Assembly: GCA_017415945.1 (NCBI GenBank)
Contig: JAFQDR010000055.1
Location: 1 to 56,364, forward strand
Length of the DNA: 56,364 nt
DNA from: Oscillospiraceae bacterium
GTDB lineage: Bacteria > Bacillota_A > Clostridia > Oscillospirales > Oscillospiraceae
Direction: 5' to 3'
Below are positions 16,601 to 22,479 of this stretch, in pieces; within the stretch, counting starts at the first letter, position 1, and each line of letters starts with the position of its first letter. A program made the position numbers and the translations under genes. The notes under the pieces are model-generated. The model was not told the origin of the DNA. It worked only from the letters and a program-made list of their open reading frames with translations, and ran no database searches.

Positions 16601-19600
16601 TACTCTATGCAGCCTTGCATTCAGATGGATCGTAGACAGTTCTGTTCCTTCTTTTTCTTCAAAGTACGCTCTCACTTTGTCTAAATCTTTGGTTGCCTGC
16701 AATTCCATCAGCTTTTTGGATTGTGTGATAGTTGTTTCATCATGCTTTGACTCTACCATCTCACGCAGCAGATCTTCATTCAGACCGAACAATTCTGCAA
16801 ATTCATGGATGTTGTCAGTCTTTTCTTCAACCGGCTGCACCAGATTCGACGTGGCTTGTACACGATGCCATTCACCGCTGTTCTGGTATACTTGTTCGCT
16901 GAATACGCCTTCCAATGGGAAGTCACCCTCATAGAGTTCAACCTTATGCTCAGCGGTATTGAGTATTGCAAATCCGTCCCATCCATCAGCAAGATATTGC
17001 CGACCGGCTTCAACGGCTTCATTCATTGTTGTATACTCTTTTTTGTCATCGACAAAAGCATCATTGTGAGAGTAAATAAAAAGCTGATGAATTTCCTCTG
17101 TAGCCTGTGCTGTTTCGGATTTGTGCTGCACCGGAACGAACTGCTCCACGCTGCCATCCGTGTGCCGGATTGTCACATCCAAATTATCATGGTACTGTGC
17201 CAGAATGCCCTTGATTTCGGCGATTGCCTCCTCATGCTTCACCGGTGATTCATGTCCCATATCAAACAGATCATTGCTTACCTCTGCCAGCATGATGTGC
17301 TTGCTTTCGGGATTATAAGAGAACTCTCTGGTTGTGCTGTATATTTCCTCATCCGTTCCACGGACAGAAACATCCACAGCATTGAATGTAATGTTTCTGA
17401 CCTCTGCCAGATCTACATGAAGTCCATATTCCGGAAGATCAATCACAGGACTGTCAGTAATCAGTTCTCTTTCAAACTGCTCCTGTTTCTGCTCCGGAAG
17501 GAAATCGGGAATCTCCCTGAATCCAACAGAATCCACATAATTAGCTGTGATTACACCATCACGCTTGAAAACAACAACATCGCTCACCGACATGGAATGT
17601 CCTGTAAAATCTGCCGGACGCTCTTCATTGAACCGATAGAACAAATCCTCAAGTGAAGTCTGCTCTGTCAGATCTCCGGAATAGACCAGCTCATATTTCT
17701 CGAAATCCACCGCATATCCATGCTGTTCCAGATAATCGATTCCTTCAAAACGGATGTCACGGTTTTCTTCACCACGCTTTAGCTGGTAGATTTCAAATGT
17801 GTCTGTTGCTTCAGCTTTTTCAAGTGCTTTTCGTGCATCCTCCGGACTCATGCTGCCATCATAGACAACCGGATCACTTGCATCATCCGCACCAGTGCTG
17901 AACCCATCTGAAAAAGAAAGATCAGCCTCATTCGCTGCCCTTCTTACCTCTTCAAGGAGTATCAGACCAGTGTCAACGCTTTCTGTGATTTCATCATAGA
18001 TCTGGCTGTGCAGATCTGCATCCTTACTCAGAGCATCGATATAGACCGCTACCTCTGTCTGCGGATAGTCCTCAATCGTTCTCTCCATCGTCATCAGTTC
18101 TGTTGTGATACGATCAATTGCAGCGTGTACATCAAGTACAAAATTTTCTTTGTCAGAGTTTTCATGGCTGTTCTGTACAGTCCGATCATCCTGTATCACA
18201 CTGGCTGCATAGCTGATAAATACTTCAGAAGTCAGATGTGCTGGCTCAAGCTCTTCAAAGTTGCTATATGTATCAACTTTTTCTTCAGCAGGAGCAAATT
18301 GCTTTGCAAGTGCAGCATGCAGTTCCTTTTCAATTGCATTCCAGCGTTTGTTGAAGATCCTACTCAAGCTACTGCGACCGCCGTATCGAGCTGCAAAGCT
18401 TGAACCTGTTTCCGGATTCAAAGCCTCTGCTGCCAGATCTGTATGCACTTGATGTTCAATTGCAAATTTCTCAAGATTTTTCAGGCATCTCCGCTGTGAT
18501 TCATTCAGATTTGTATGATTCTGTCGGACTTCAGTAAACGCAGCGTGTATCTTCTCTTCAAAGGCACTGTCCGCTGCTGCCTGTTCCTCTTCGATCGTCT
18601 CGATGTACTCTGCAATCAGATCCTGCATTACCGGTGCTGCCTCTTCCGTAGTCATGCTCCGTGCATCTGCAAAGTGTTCCAGTTGTGCATCGGCTTCGGT
18701 CGGGATCACTGCTTCACCGGTTTCAAATGCGATCAGTGCATCTTGATATTCAGCCTGTGTGTACAACTCTGCTTCTCTTGCATCACGCCCGATTGCCGTA
18801 GGATTCTCAAAAAAACTTGGATCGTGGGTCTTGACAATTTCGTAAAGTTGTGCTATACTAATTGTAGCACCTATTGAAGCATTGCCGGTGTCATCTGACA
18901 TACGGTCGTGGGCGTCAAAACCCAGCTTTATAGGTGTTATTTTCATATCCTTGTAATTGTAAAGGTTATGAATGCTGCCATTGATTCTTCCATCATCGGT
19001 TGTATACATTTCTTCAACCGCCAGACAAGCAAGGTACGGTTGCCCTTTATACTTAATCACCCCATACATCTTGTGCATAAACATGGTGTTCGGGGATTTA
19101 TTTTTTGAAGTGACCGGATCATAATCGGAGATTTCACTGTCCAGAATTGCAGCATTCTTTATGATTTCTTCCATATGGTAGAGTGCAGCAATCCGAGCCT
19201 CAACATACCTATGACGCATATCATCCTGAATAGTTTTTGCCAGAGTTTCTTCAATGGATCTTCTACTGAATTCAATCACAAGTCCTGTATCATCATTTGT
19301 AAATTTCCCACGAGGAAAATTCTTGATGTTGTTCTTTTTTCGTAGATCTGTGATTCTTGATGGCATCGGATGATCTGGAATTGTCGGAACTGCAAGAAGT
19401 TTGGTATCATCACGCCTTGGATTATCCGATTCTCTCATAACAAATGGAGACTTATCCTCAAATTCCGACCATAACATGGATTCCATCTTTGGTGTCTGGG
19501 CAACCTCTGTTTCCAGCATATTTTGCACAGATATCCGTTTAGGAGTGATAGCACGCAGCTGCTGCACATCTTCGACGGTAATCGGCTGATGCTGCACCTC

Positions 19601-21130
19601 TGTTTTCACCTCGGCAGCAATCTGGCTCAGTTCTGTGATGTCCTCCATCACATCCGCAGCCTTTTCAAAATCTCCGGCAGTTGTCAACGCTGTAAACTGG
19701 TTGGTGCGTTTTACGATCTCTTCTGTCAGAAGTTTGAGGCGTTCTTCAGCTGGCAGTTCAGCGGTTTTCTCCAAATCAAAAGCGTCATCCAGTTCGGATG
19801 ACGCTTCTTCTGTTTCCGCAGCAGCGAAAACACTATTCACTTTTGCAGTTAAGGCTCCGTCACCGGTACCAAGACTCTCTCCCTCATCACCGTGCTGTCC
19901 GTGTAAAACGCTCTGGTCTGCTCCCACGCCAGCACCTCGTTGTACTCCTCCGGTCTGGGATTCATCTTCTCGTACTGCTCGTCCAGCAGTTCCCGATAAT
20001 CCCATGCCCTCTTGTCCACCGACCGTGCTACCGTCAGGAACTTGTGCTTGAATCTCATGATCGTCACCAGATGGGGGTACTGTTCCTCCATGAAGTGGAT
20101 CCACTTCATGCCGTAGCTCCCGATCGGCTCCTCCTCCATTGAGGGTTCCATCCCTGTCAGATTCAGAGTGTAAGTGCCGTTCACCGGATTGAACTTGTAC
20201 CAGAACTCCTGACCGCTCACGATCTCCATCGTGTACAGGGGGAACCATCTCGTGTTGCTGCCGTTCGGCACCTTCTGTGTTGTCTCCCAGCCCAGTTCTC
20301 CGTCCTGTCTCTTCATGTGTGCTGCTGTCAGCTTGTTCTTCAGCTGTTCCGGCGGAATGCTCGGCAGTTCCTCGTCCGGCACCTGATTCTGTTCTTCCTC
20401 CGTCAGTTTCAGCCATGCTTCGTATGTCATTACGCTTCATCCTTTCCTTGATGTCCTCATTCTGGACTACATTTTCGATTATCTTCAGTGCATCTTTTGC
20501 AGCCTTTGCAGTGTAGGTGAGGAATGCAAGTTTCTGCTCGTCCGTCTCCAGCATTTTCAAGACTGATGTATCCGCTGGCAACTTGAAGGTACTACCTCCC
20601 ACTTCCAACCGACCAGCGATAACTACTTGCACGGCATTCAGATACGCTTTGCTGAATTCAGGAAATTCCGCAATCGGCACTTGCAGTGCTGCCATACATG
20701 CTGTGATATGCGATGTAGTGAGCGTTTGATTGATAATTCCAGTGATCAGTGATTTTTCTTTCGGGATGCTCAGTGCCTCCTTGACGATTCCTGCGTTTCC
20801 GGCATGGATCGTCCAAAGATAGGGCGGTACTTCCTCTTCCATTTGCGAAAAATCATAGTAGTCACTTGCCTGTCCGCTGTGATCGGCAAAACAGATCGCC
20901 TTGCTGCCCTGTGCGATGGTAAAGCCCGATCTCTCCCACTGCTGTGCAGTTGCGATGAATCGGCTTTCCGGCTTTTGGGCGAAGAATTCCAGTGCAACAT
21001 TGACACTCTGCTTGAACACTCGTCCTTGAAATTTCAGAAATTCTCTGTAAACATCGCTGTTTTCGGACATTTCCCGAAGTTTCATTGCACCGGCTTCACT
21101 AAAGCCATTGATGGGGGTTTGCATTGACAA
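10661..21130 (-). CDS. Giant multidomain N6-adenine methylase / SNF2 helicase protein
   Basis: 3,489 codons. Start is TTG at 21128-21130, eight bases after AGGAGG; the internal ATG two codons later is less well spaced. In order: an alpha/beta N-terminal domain to about 230; a Gly/Arg/Glu/His-rich linker to about 430 that overlaps another ORF; acidic helical regions; a YodL domain near 1110-1215 (TFEIYQLKRGEENRDIRFEG); several further polyvalent-protein modules to about 1800; a methylase with motif I EPACGTGNF near 1955 and GNVPFG in place of NPPY; and an SNF2-type helicase with GAGKS near 2643, DEAH near 2811 and QREGRILRQG near 3152, followed by coiled coil. Giant ICE and phage proteins of this kind are thought to modify or protect incoming DNA. 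It has its own promoter. Confidence 0.88.
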   Translation of the reverse strand: MSMQTPINGFSEAGAMKLREMSENSDVYREFLKFQGRVFKQSVNVALEFFAQKPESRFIATAQQWERSGFTIAQGSKAICFADHSGQASDYYDFSQMEEEVPPYLWTIHAGNAGIVKEALSIPKEKSLITGIINQTLTTSHITACMAALQVPIAEFPEFSKAYLNAVQVVIAGRLEVGGSTFKLPADTSVLKMLETDEQKLAFLTYTAKAAKDALKIIENVVQNEDIKERMKRNDIRSMAETDGGRTESGAGRGTAEHSAGTAEEQADSSTHEETGRRTGLGDNTEGAERQQHEMVPPVHDGDRERSGVLVQVQSGERHLHSESDRDGTLNGGGADRELRHEVDPLHGGTVPPSGDDHEIQAQVPDGSTVGGQEGMGLSGTAGRAVREDESQTGGVQRGAGVGADQSVLHGQHGDEGESLGTGDGALTAKVNSVFAAAETEEASSELDDAFDLEKTAELPAEERLKLLTEEIVKRTNQFTALTTAGDFEKAADVMEDITELSQIAAEVKTEVQHQPITVEDVQQLRAITPKRISVQNMLETEVAQTPKMESMLWSEFEDKSPFVMRESDNPRRDDTKLLAVPTIPDHPMPSRITDLRKKNNIKNFPRGKFTNDDTGLVIEFSRRSIEETLAKTIQDDMRHRYVEARIAALYHMEEIIKNAAILDSEISDYDPVTSKNKSPNTMFMHKMYGVIKYKGQPYLACLAVEEMYTTDDGRINGSIHNLYNYKDMKITPIKLGFDAHDRMSDDTGNASIGATISIAQLYEIVKTHDPSFFENPTAIGRDAREAELYTQAEYQDALIAFETGEAVIPTEADAQLEHFADARSMTTEEAAPVMQDLIAEYIETIEEEQAAADSAFEEKIHAAFTEVRQNHTNLNESQRRCLKNLEKFAIEHQVHTDLAAEALNPETGSSFAARYGGRSSLSRIFNKRWNAIEKELHAALAKQFAPAEEKVDTYSNFEELEPAHLTSEVFISYAASVIQDDRTVQNSHENSDKENFVLDVHAAIDRITTELMTMERTIEDYPQTEVAVYIDALSKDADLHSQIYDEITESVDTGLILLEEVRRAANEADLSFSDGFSTGADDASDPVVYDGSMSPEDARKALEKAEATDTFEIYQLKRGEENRDIRFEGIDYLEQHGYAVDFEKYELVYSGDLTEQTSLEDLFYRFNEERPADFTGHSMSVSDVVVFKRDGVITANYVDSVGFREIPDFLPEQKQEQFERELITDSPVIDLPEYGLHVDLAEVRNITFNAVDVSVRGTDEEIYSTTREFSYNPESKHIMLAEVSNDLFDMGHESPVKHEEAIAEIKGILAQYHDNLDVTIRHTDGSVEQFVPVQHKSETAQATEEIHQLFIYSHNDAFVDDKKEYTTMNEAVEAGRQYLADGWDGFAILNTAEHKVELYEGDFPLEGVFSEQVYQNSGEWHRVQATSNLVQPVEEKTDNIHEFAELFGLNEDLLREMVESKHDETTITQSKKLMELQATKDLDKVRAYFEEKEGTELSTIHLNARLHRVLHDFVLYGDMPEKSGAKPEEQVVESTDTLSEATTNTNSDPEVQPAPAPAPTAKKHLTRSERLYKEFAEMFPDLVSGTHIHERYGNVDDAYEPLSVEHLGGDQYSFMTYYIQEGDLMRDPDFTFTLDHEAKTLTIMEYQQDGVPPIGTIYQRVHDEHGNPDRKLLAALEQNFLQVLKNARYADRPLAAYTDSNGEVTKLETPALEETETIESVEVSTDRTPELRAVLNAFSEKHGLGELNIEDNRYNWKLTETLQDGTVHQLGEINNPDPEMPFTPENLHTALETFEAEVEMRKQTVSNLYGRKALASTHGGVSALPKVQADLPEITYAHNPADKVSDNLAALRELKRLERAERNGQPLYDRWTTQQDSENALRRYCGWGGLPQVFDETFSRYEYARKQLQSLLTPEEYAAARESTLNAHYTPQIIIDAMYTAIQNMDLPRDARILEPACGTGNFITRKPHSLSDAEVVGVEIDNVTARIAKQLHRNDENVTIMECGFERSGLTDSSFDLAIGNVPFGSYKLNDPDYAQDWLIHDAFFRKALDKVAAGGVVAFVTSSGTMDKASPKVREYLATQAELVGAIRLPNTAFADAGTKVTSDIIFLKKREHPLQAHEPKPDWCYTIPNADGLKINSYFVQNPQMVLGKMEQTTHFDMLTCTPHEGADLKVQLSEAIKNLNAKISVTKREKAIQQQRGMIEPWGKNFSYQVQDGKVYYRETDTMQEVKGSKKDIQQLAMLCELRDVTRKLLDMQKTSASDEDLLPIREKLNEVYDAYKKEFGAVSEKKVKKLFGADSDFPIIQSLETHSEETQQYEKADIFFRRTVNPMAEITAVQTAEEALQVSLDQRGFPNIVYMATLLREQYPDAELPEIADKVCTELLDKGAIFLDPEKCMPDMPYSGVVERSEYLSGNVRMKHTMALEYAKADPLFERNAAALAEVIPEDIRAEEIAVQMGCPWIEPQDYTAFLQHLSGRSIYSRNSEVSYSPVTGEFAIMNAGSKKDLNLAETTTYGTADYSLYQLAEKILNQRRIAVMREKPHPKDPSKTITRTDPRATKLAMEKAKLIREEFKKWIFADPARKAKYERKYNDIFNSLVGREYDGSKLTLPGMSAGFVLRPHQKDCVARAIYGGNTLAAHVVGAGKSAVMFSTVMKKKELGLIHKACVVVPKALTEQVASEWRKLYPDAKLLTVTSDDLSSEAKRKLFTARVATGSYDAVIMSQEQFEKISMSKAYRVAFMQKELDKLEDMLRERKRENSGKRDFSIKNLETAKKRLKARIEKLTDPKAAAKAKDDLLEFEQLGFDYLVCDEAHAYKNGFVTTKMTNVAGVTTRPSGRAEDMQMKTDYFNEQFGQGHILFCTGTPVSNSMTELYVMTRYLRPDLLEQAGVARFDDWAATFGNVVTKNQQGADGTLKLRTSFASFANLPELMAMYKEFADVQSADKLQLPRPKLKTGKPQIVSVPATPEQKAYVQSLAERARAIAAGLVEPHEDNLLKITGEARLIGLGNAAIRSLYEKREEELPIDFVDGTDSKVDACIRNVSEIYQQTADTRGVQIIFSDIAVNADHGNFSVYDYLKEQLIAAGIPEEEIIFAPKSDAKNRADIFRDINDAKYRVVIASTGTLGTGANIQQNLCALHHIDVPWKPSDFEQREGRILRQGNRYDEVQIFNYVTEGTLDSYLYQTVTAKARFIAQLLDDKCPARVSEDCDEKVLTFGEIQAAAEGNPDFKRRIELANEIAELTMLRTEYTYETGQMQRKVESIPAQIEKKKETLAHIQSDKKAAEHISELVLRSQTGHTLIDRKAINAYLLDMAQKKAADPNENVPSVTINGFEVSVRAEDHLALGTEAFFTVKGEYTYTCSAGLTENQDNYQRLCNLLSKGIAKSEEDTVKAIADLETNLQQATERVGIPWQYEAELEAKTEELNELELRLAGLSVQEDDVCDAEEVPIVETAEEVQKRKETYGSTDDNDFQPVDDDMTPPTNGTPRK
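17908..17919 (-). repeat. CTGAAAAAGAAA dispersed 12-mer
   Basis: Exact copy; the sense strand reads TTTCTTTTTCAG and encodes part of DLSFSDGF in the giant gene. Confidence 0.45.
18260..18283 (-). repeat. Dispersed 24-nt motif, copy 2 (in giant gene)
   Basis: Sense strand GAAAAA then GTTGATACATATAGCAAC, coding EKVDTYSN. Confidence 0.6.
19849..20430 (-). CDS. TnpV-like protein nested out of frame inside the giant gene
   Basis: 193 aa, read in the +1 frame relative to the giant ORF and wholly inside it. It has its own ATG preceded by AAGGAAAGGATG. The C-terminal half (EEPIGSYGMKWIHFMEEQYPH, then LVTIMRFKHKFL, ELLDEQYEK and WEQTRAFY) resembles transposon-encoded TnpV proteins (PIG-YG motif followed by alternating helices). 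The amino-acid composition is that of a normal globular protein, whereas the same DNA read in the giant frame gives a low-complexity Gly/Arg/Glu/His linker. This suggests the nested frame is the one under protein-level constraint here. TnpV's function is unknown. Confidence 0.6.
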   Translation of the reverse strand: MTYEAWLKLTEEEQNQVPDEELPSIPPEQLKNKLTAAHMKRQDGELGWETTQKVPNGSNTRWFPLYTMEIVSGQEFWYKFNPVNGTYTLNLTGMEPSMEEEPIGSYGMKWIHFMEEQYPHLVTIMRFKHKFLTVARSVDKRAWDYRELLDEQYEKMNPRPEEYNEVLAWEQTRAFYTDSTVMRERVLVPVTEP

Positions 21131-21149
21131 TTTTCATTCCTCCTCTTAT

Positions 21150-21178
21150 ATTTTAGCACTTTACAACACGAAAGTCAA
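21150..21178 (-). promoter_or_regulatory. Promoter of the giant-protein operon
   Basis: Minus-strand TTGACT (complement of 21173-21178), 17 bp, TAAAAT (complement of 21150-21155), about 20 bp upstream of the TTG start. An AT-rich inverted repeat TTTTTTGCAGAT/ATCCGCAAAAAA (21182-21193/21210-21221) lies just upstream of the -35 and could be an operator. Confidence 0.75.
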
Positions 21179-21427
21179 GAGTTTTTTGCAGATTTTTCAA
21201 TTTTTTCGTATCCGCAAAAAAATCAGAAATTGCGAGTTTTCCACATACTTTTCTGAAAGAAAAAAGCCAGTTCTGAATGTTGCAAGTATGATTCTCTGTC
21301 CCAAAGATCTGATAGACGCAGAAAAATCAGAATGCAACCTACTTTATACTGTAAGTATACTTGTATAGAATCTCAGATTTTTTCTTTTCAGTATGTAAAC
21401 TTGTGGGTACTCAATATGACTTTAATT
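21179..21427. other. AT-rich intergenic region beside the Rep-like gene (possible origin)
   Basis: About 250 bp without a gene. It holds the inverted repeat near 21182-21221, a perfect AAGTATACTT palindrome at 21353-21362 within a TATACT-rich stretch, and long A/T runs. It directly follows the winged-helix Rep-like gene, so it is a candidate replication origin for the excised circle. No clear iterons are seen. Confidence 0.35.
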
Positions 21428-22168
21428 TCACGGACTACCTCTAACCATGAGAAAATATCGCATTTCCTCTTGACATTTCAATAAAAATGTGCTATGATTA
21501 TTGTAGGTTTTTGATTGTCTGCTATGCAGACTACCAGTGTGACTGTACTCGCAATACAGTCGCACTTTTTTCTTGCCCTTGAGTGTCCCACGCACCCAGA
21601 ATATGATTTGATAGTGGTTGTCTACGAACATATGCCGGTTCTCTTGTGCTTTGCGATGGCAGCGTGTGATGAGCTTCAGCTCTACCAACTCGGTGATCGT
21701 CTGGATCACCAGCTCACGCTTCATACCGGTCTGTGCTGCAATGTCGCTGTAGCTGTTCCAGCTGTCGTTCAGCTTGGGGCTGTACATCTTACAGATGAAT
21801 AAGTAGATCAGCATCTGACGAGGACTCAGCTTGCCGAAGATATGTCGATCAACGAAGAAATAGCAGCTGTCTGTTGGCAGCTGCTTTATTGCATAGCTGT
21901 AGGTACCCTTGTGATGATTCGCCTTCACAGAGCGTCTCAGAGGCTCCACAAGCCCCTTGTCTGCCAGACGGCTGATTACCTTGGAAACCGTTTGAACTGC
22001 CTTAAAACCACATTTCTGTGCAATTGTGGACTGCTTTACACGGACAGTTGATCTATCATCCAGTGTGTTTTGCAGTGATGGGAGGCTGCACAAGTAAGCA
22101 TAGATGCTGATTTCCTGTGCATCCAGTCCCAGTGTGAAGATATGATTGCTGATTTTGAATCGGCTCAC
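21428..22168 (-). CDS. Tandem winged-helix protein, Rep-like
   Basis: 246 aa from a GTG at 22166-22168 behind a perfect AAAGGAGG. Two winged-helix units can be seen: residues about 15-75 (QEISIYAYLCSL, then STIAQKCGFKAVQTVSKVIS and a GLVEPLRR wing) and about 115-180 (SPRQMLIYLFICKMY, SYSDIAAQTGMKRELVIQTI). This double-wHTH arrangement is typical of plasmid RepA/RepB-type initiators and related ICE regulators. Its C-terminal codons are overlapped by an antisense small RNA. Its position before the helicase giant and after topoisomerase III fits a replication initiator, though a transcription regulator remains possible. Confidence 0.55.
   Translation of the reverse strand: MSRFKISNHIFTLGLDAQEISIYAYLCSLPSLQNTLDDRSTVRVKQSTIAQKCGFKAVQTVSKVISRLADKGLVEPLRRSVKANHHKGTYSYAIKQLPTDSCYFFVDRHIFGKLSPRQMLIYLFICKMYSPKLNDSWNSYSDIAAQTGMKRELVIQTITELVELKLITRCHRKAQENRHMFVDNHYQIIFWVRGTLKGKKKVRLYCEYSHTGSLHSRQSKTYNNHSTFLLKCQEEMRYFLMVRGSP
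21470..21498 (+). promoter_or_regulatory. Promoter of antisense small RNA
   Basis: TTGACA (21470-21475), 17 bp, TATGAT (21493-21498), inside the 3' part of the Rep-like gene and pointing against it. Confidence 0.75.
21505..21572 (+). ncRNA. Antisense small RNA against the Rep-like gene
   Basis: A predicted RNA of about 68 nt with hairpin GTCTGC/GCAGAC (21517-21522/21526-21531) and a terminator stem of 12 bp (21536-21547/21555-21566, loop CTCGCAA) followed by six T. Promoter and terminator are both near-ideal, and the RNA is fully complementary to codons near the 3' end of the Rep-like gene. Antisense RNAs commonly set plasmid copy number, but usually at the 5' leader; here it targets the 3' end. 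Confidence 0.7.
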
Positions 22169-22186
22169 GGTGTAGCCTCCTTTCTG

Positions 22187-22297
22187 TTAGATTCTCATTC
22201 CGAATATGTGAAGGGGAGCATAGTATCTCTTGATGCCGGATGCAAGCTGCTCATGAAGATCGCTCCGCAGACTTTCGCCGTTTTGCATTTCTTGCAT
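22187..22297 (-). CDS. 36-aa ORF with strong ribosome site
   Basis: Starts MQEMQNGESLRSDLHEQL, ends APLHIFGMRI. The ATG at 22295-22297 follows AGGAGGAAGAG, embedded in the preceding gene's GEEEE codons, and the ORF ends 19 bp before the GTG of the Rep-like gene. The good ribosome site and position in an overlapping gene series support a real small gene or a leader peptide coupling translation of rep. No similarity recognised. Confidence 0.5.
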   Translation of the reverse strand: MQEMQNGESLRSDLHEQLASGIKRYYAPLHIFGMRI

Positions 22298-22469
22298 ATT
22301 TCTCTTCCTCCTCTCCTAAGTACTCGATTGTCCGTGTTACACCGAGTTTCTTGTCCGAATTCTGTACCTTCTCAATAAAATCGAGTGCTTCCTTCTTGGT
22401 ATTGAACTTCCGCCAAATAGGGATTGTGAAGTGCAGATCAGAGCTGGATGTATAAAAGACAATATGCAT
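22251..22469 (-). CDS. Small unknown protein
   Basis: 72 aa, MHIVFYTSSSDLHFTIPIW at the N-terminus, then a helical lysine/glutamate-rich region ending GEEEEKYARNAKRR. The ATG follows AAGGATAGG and lies 11 bp after the topoisomerase stop. The early beta strands and short length suggest a small single-domain protein. Function unknown. Confidence 0.6.
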   Translation of the reverse strand: MHIVFYTSSSDLHFTIPIWRKFNTKKEALDFIEKVQNSDKKLGVTRTIEYLGEEEEKYARNAKRRKSAERSS

Positions 22470-22479
22470 TACTCTACAC

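Noticed and set aside
10661..21130. Giant protein as a restriction-modification system
   Set aside because: A methylase and a SNF2 helicase are present, but no nuclease motif is visible, and the build is that of ICE/phage polyvalent proteins.
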